Under the pieces are notes generated by a model that did no database searches, had not been told where the DNA came from, and saw only the letters and a program-made list of their open reading frames with translations. Made by a program: the position numbers and the translations under genes. This document shows, piece by piece, positions 5,376-7,966 of a DNA stretch of 7,966 nt (positions within the stretch are counted from its first letter, which is position 1; each line of letters starts with the position of its first letter). Source of the DNA: Phycisphaerales bacterium UBA7708. GTDB taxonomy: Bacteria; Planctomycetota; Phycisphaerae; Sedimentisphaerales; Anaerohalosphaeraceae. The stretch covers positions 2,577 through 10,542 of the forward strand of contig DLFY01000014.1 in NCBI GenBank assembly GCA_002482415.1, in the 5' to 3' direction.

Positions 5376-6908
5376 TTATAAATCGTATCCGCAATAGGAC
5401 AGGTTAAAGCTTTTGTTGCATAACGGGAAATCGGAAATCTCCTGGTTTCGCAGAACATAAGCCAGCCCCGACCAGTTGTGGAAGGACGGATCCACGACCT
5501 TGTATCGGGCGAAGCGGCCCTGACCATCCGTGATGGCGACGTGGCAGACCTCGCCGCGCCAGCCTTCGTTGAGCGTGACAGCCAGGCTTTCCGGCGCGAG
5601 TGAACCGACCGACGACTGGGGCACGCCGGCGGGGATGGCACGGAGCTGCTCCCGGACGAAGTCGAAGGACTGCTGGATTTCCAGCCAGCGGACAAAGGCC
5701 CGGGCAAAGACATCGCCGGTGTCGCAGGTGGACACGGGTACATGGACGAAGCGGAAGATGCCCGAGGGCTGATCCTGGCGGATATCGCGGGCCAGACCTG
5801 CGGCGCGGGCCGCGGGGCCGACGATGCCCAGTTCGATGGCGATTTGGCGCGGCAGCGGGCCGGTGTTTTCCAGCCTGGCCATGACCGAGGGTGTATCCCA
5901 GAGCAGGTTGATGGCCACGGCGGTGTCGCGTTCGGCCAAATCCAGCCGACGCAGGAGTTCGGCGGCGCGGGCCTCGTCGATGTTGTAGCCGACTCCGCCG
6001 GGACAGACCATGCCGCGGCCAAAGCGATTGCCGCACAGCACTGCGGACATATTGAGGACATCACCGCGAATTCGGCCGCAATAGCTGGAGGTAGGCAGAA
6101 AGCCCACGTCGTTGCCGATGGCGCCGAGGTCGCCGATGTGATTGGCCAGGCGTTCGAGTTCAAGAGCGATGCCGCGAAGCGCTTGGGCGCGGGCGGATTT
6201 CTGACAGCGGGCAAAGGCCTCGAGCATCTGGCAATAGCCGGTGGTGTGGGCGATGGTCGTATCGCCGGCCAGCGTCTCGGCGTAATGCAGGCTGCGGCGA
6301 TTGGGACCGCCGATGAGGGCCTGCTCGACGCCGCGGTGCTGAAAGCCCAGGGCAATTTCCAGATGGAAGACCTTTTCCCCGTGGCACTGAAAGCGGAAGT
6401 GGCCGGGTTCGATGACGCCGGCGTGAACCGGCCCGACGGCGACTTCATGTATCTCATCGCCTTCGACGCGATAAAAATCACTGACGGCAGGCAGGATGGC
6501 CTCATTGGCAGGCCGATCCCAGGCATCCCGGCCGGTGAAAGACCGATGATAGCGGACGGGCTTGAACCACGGATGGCCGATAGGTTTGAGACCGAACTGC
6601 TCGGCGATTTCACGTTCGAACAGATGGACCTGCGGGCAGCGCGGGGTCAGCGACGGGAAACTGTCGCCCTTAACCTCGGTGCGGCCGACATAGAGCTGGT
6701 TCTGGGCATCATCGGCCAGAACGACATAAAGCTGTGTCAGGTCAGCCCGGCCGGTCGAGACACCAAACAGGGCCGAAACGCGATGCTCACAGGCAACGGC
6801 GTTGCAGATGCCCTGCTGAAAGTCGTCCATCGTCAGGGTTGGAATGGTATCCAGCCTCACAGCCCGACCACTGGTCAGCGTCGCAAATTGAATATTATTG
6901 GAAGTCAT
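5376..6908 (-). CDS. HycE/NuoCD-type large subunit lacking NiFe ligands (Ehr-like complex)
   Basis: The predicted protein has 510 residues. Residues about 1-140 are a NuoC-like (30 kDa) domain with 'LFEREIAEQFGL' (96-107). Residues about 155-510 are NuoD/[NiFe] large-subunit-like, with 'GPVHAGVIEPGHFRF' (159-173) and 'FHLEIALGFQHRGVE' (181-195). Group 4 hydrogenases then have E-R-I-C-G-x-C-x-x-x-H-T. Here it is E211-T-L-A214-G-D-T217-T-I-A-H221-T, so both nickel-ligand cysteines are gone. The C-terminus reads 'DFPLCNKSFNLSYCGYDL' instead of DPCxxC, with C497 and C506 eight residues apart. Hydrogen chemistry is therefore unlikely. The protein fits Ehr-type complexes, which resemble both complex I and group 4 hydrogenases. 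The start is ATG 6908, sharing one base with the upstream stop codon (TAATG) and preceded by GGAG at eight bases. GTG 6917 is in frame but overlaps that GGAG. Confidence 0.87.
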   Translation of the reverse strand: MTSNNIQFATLTSGRAVRLDTIPTLTMDDFQQGICNAVACEHRVSALFGVSTGRADLTQLYVVLADDAQNQLYVGRTEVKGDSFPSLTPRCPQVHLFEREIAEQFGLKPIGHPWFKPVRYHRSFTGRDAWDRPANEAILPAVSDFYRVEGDEIHEVAVGPVHAGVIEPGHFRFQCHGEKVFHLEIALGFQHRGVEQALIGGPNRRSLHYAETLAGDTTIAHTTGYCQMLEAFARCQKSARAQALRGIALELERLANHIGDLGAIGNDVGFLPTSSYCGRIRGDVLNMSAVLCGNRFGRGMVCPGGVGYNIDEARAAELLRRLDLAERDTAVAINLLWDTPSVMARLENTGPLPRQIAIELGIVGPAARAAGLARDIRQDQPSGIFRFVHVPVSTCDTGDVFARAFVRWLEIQQSFDFVREQLRAIPAGVPQSSVGSLAPESLAVTLNEGWRGEVCHVAITDGQGRFARYKVVDPSFHNWSGLAYVLRNQEISDFPLCNKSFNLSYCGYDL

Positions 6909-7966
6909 TATTTGCACTCCAGAAAAGCCACCGCATCGTTGATTAATGCACTCAACGGGGCGGGGATATACAAGCCGATAAGCAGCACTATTGCCATCAG
7001 GACAACAACCGGTGCGGCGGTCAGGATGCTTTCGCGATACGGTTTGGCGGCGATTTCCGCCGATGGCGTTCCCTGAACGACCTGCAGGACAGTCGAGCCC
7101 ATGCCGATGAAGACCACCAGCAGCAGGAACAGAAACAGCCCTGCGACAACGAAGCGGCCCGCACCGAACGCACCATTGAGAATGGCGAATTCACTGATGA
7201 ACGGGCCGAACGGCGGCGAACCGGTGATGGCCAGAAATCCGGCCAGAAACAGCGTGCCGGACAAGGGGACTCTACGCATGGCACCGCAGACCTGGTCGAG
7301 GCTCTTGCTGCCGTAGGCGCGGTGGATATTGCCGGCCGACAGGAACAGGACGCCCTTGGTCATGCCGTTGGTCACGATATGCAGCATGGTGCCGAACAGG
7401 GCCGGACCGCCGATGCCCAGCCCCAGCACCAGAATGCCCATGTGTTCGACGCTCGAGTAGGCCAGCATCCGTTTGAAATCCCGCTGGCCGACCATGAACA
7501 GGCCCGCGACGGCCATCGAGAACAGACCCATGAAAATCAGCAGCCGCGAGGTATAAGCATTCTCACCGGCAGCCAGACAGATATGATAGATACGCAGTAT
7601 CGCAAGGAACGCACAACTGGTCACGCCGCCGGCCAGCATCGCGCCAACTACGCCGGGGGCTTCGCCGTAGGCTTCAGGTTTCCATGTGTGCATCGGGGCA
7701 AGGCCCATCTTGGTACCGTAGCCGACCAGCAGCAGAATAAATGCCGCCCGAAGCCACGGCTTGGACAACTGCGAAGCGTGCTGCAGAAGGGATTCAAAGG
7801 TCATTGTCGATTCAAGACCGCCCTGCAGCGAAGCATAGGCCAGAAAGAACGTCCCCAGCAGCGCCAGCGCGATACCGACGGAGCCGACGATGAGGTACTT
7901 CCATGTGGCCTCGATGCTGCGCTGGGTATGGTTGAAATAAATCAGCGGGGCCGTGGCCAGCGTGGT
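6908..7966 (-). CDS. hyfF: HyfF-like proton-translocating membrane subunit (NuoL/M/N family), C-terminal part
   Basis: Partial gene: the frame stays open to the right edge, giving 352 visible residues. The family is near 480-530, so the N-terminus lies outside; ATG 7804 is internal. The visible start 'TTLATAPLIYFNHTQRSIEA' plus 'TWKYLIVGSVGIALALLGTF' is typical of HyfF. Family motifs follow: 'GYGTKMGLAPMHTW' with the pump lysine K86 (window numbering), 'GEAP' (101-104), 'LAYSSVEHMGI' with H175, and 'LHIVTNGMTKG' with H197 and K204. Several hydrophobic membrane helices follow, at about 25-45, 72-90, 142-160, 235-250, 270-290 and 315-335. In complex I and group 4 hydrogenases this antiporter-like subunit moves H+ (or Na+) across the membrane, driven by electron transfer in the peripheral arm. 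It is translationally coupled to the large-subunit gene. Other membrane subunits (HyfB, HyfC, HyfE types) would be expected further upstream. Confidence 0.9.
   Translation of the reverse strand, partial: TTLATAPLIYFNHTQRSIEATWKYLIVGSVGIALALLGTFFLAYASLQGGLESTMTFESLLQHASQLSKPWLRAAFILLLVGYGTKMGLAPMHTWKPEAYGEAPGVVGAMLAGGVTSCAFLAILRIYHICLAAGENAYTSRLLIFMGLFSMAVAGLFMVGQRDFKRMLAYSSVEHMGILVLGLGIGGPALFGTMLHIVTNGMTKGVLFLSAGNIHRAYGSKSLDQVCGAMRRVPLSGTLFLAGFLAITGSPPFGPFISEFAILNGAFGAGRFVVAGLFLFLLLVVFIGMGSTVLQVVQGTPSAEIAAKPYRESILTAAPVVVLMAIVLLIGLYIPAPLSALINDAVAFLECK
6917..6920 (-). promoter_or_regulatory. Ribosome binding site fixing the large-subunit start at ATG 6908
   Basis: GGAG on the minus strand lies eight bases before ATG 6908, inside the last codons of the HyfF-like gene. 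Its final G is the first base of the in-frame GTG at 6917, so it cannot serve that GTG. The stop of the upstream gene and this ATG form TAATG, typical of coupled translation of subunits of one complex. Confidence 0.65.

Noticed and set aside
5324..6613. Open frame of 429 codons on the minus strand
   Set aside because: It is in another frame of the large-subunit gene, with a low-complexity Ser/Pro/Ala/Arg composition typical of a shadow.
5376..6917. Catalytic [NiFe]-hydrogenase large subunit
   Set aside because: Neither the N-terminal nor the C-terminal C-x2-C pair is present in register, so a hydrogen-evolving or hydrogen-oxidising role is not supported.
5742..7076. Long open frame of 444 codons on the plus strand
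   Set aside because: It lies opposite the large-subunit gene and the end of the HyfF-like gene; GC-rich codons open the opposite frame. No domain content and no ribosome binding site fit.
7802..7804. ATG at 7804 as the start of the pump-subunit gene
   Set aside because: The same frame continues to the window edge with unmistakable HyfF sequence upstream, so this methionine is internal.

Overview
The window looks like the chromosome of a planctomycete, most probably of class Phycisphaerae (Sedimentisphaera/Anaerohalosphaera-like anaerobes). This is an inference. It rests on three adjacent genes for secreted proteins ending in dockerin-type F-hand repeats of the 'D-x-D/N-x-D-G-x-V-D-x-x-D ... 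WL' kind that is abundant there, next to a complex I/group 4 hydrogenase-like locus. The RNA-methyltransferase and hydrogenase-like genes are visibly GC-rich. The dockerin genes, and above all the 669-base gap between them, are richer in AT.

Layout. Positions 1-533 (minus) hold the N-terminal 177 codons of a THUMP-domain 23S rRNA methyltransferase (RlmL type), cut by the left edge. Positions 733-1584 (minus) encode a secreted dockerin protein with a near-consensus sigma70-type promoter (1684-1714) and a strong ribosome binding site. Positions 1585-2253 are an AT-rich divergent gap with no convincing gene. Positions 2254-3126 and 3159-4229 (plus) form a likely two-gene operon. The first protein is a LamG/concanavalin-like jelly-roll with a paired dockerin. 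The second is a laminin-B-like domain, then an Ig-like region, then a single dockerin repeat. Together these look like an extracellular polysaccharide- or matrix-binding set. No cohesin or scaffoldin is present in the window.

Positions 4433-7966 (minus) are the downstream end of an operon for a membrane-bound, complex I-like complex. In transcription order it has a HyfF-type proton-pump subunit (5' end outside the window), a HycE/NuoCD-type large subunit coupled to it by a TAATG overlap, and a small subunit in which a 2[4Fe-4S] ferredoxin is fused to a NuoB/HycG domain. The large subunit aligns well with group 4 [NiFe] hydrogenases, but both N-terminal nickel-ligand cysteines are replaced (Ala214, Thr217) and the C-terminal C-x2-C is missing. 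It should therefore not be annotated as a working hydrogenase. It fits the little-understood Ehr ('energy-converting hydrogenase-related') complexes, which keep the iron-sulfur wire and the pump modules but lack the NiFe site; their electron partner is not established.

The most unusual non-coding signal is a direct repeat of about 104 bases and about 90% identity (4262-4365 and 5271-5373). It flanks the ferredoxin/small-subunit gene on both sides. The last 42 bases are identical in the two copies and include a small perfect hairpin. No CRISPR, tRNA, rRNA or transposase gene was seen.
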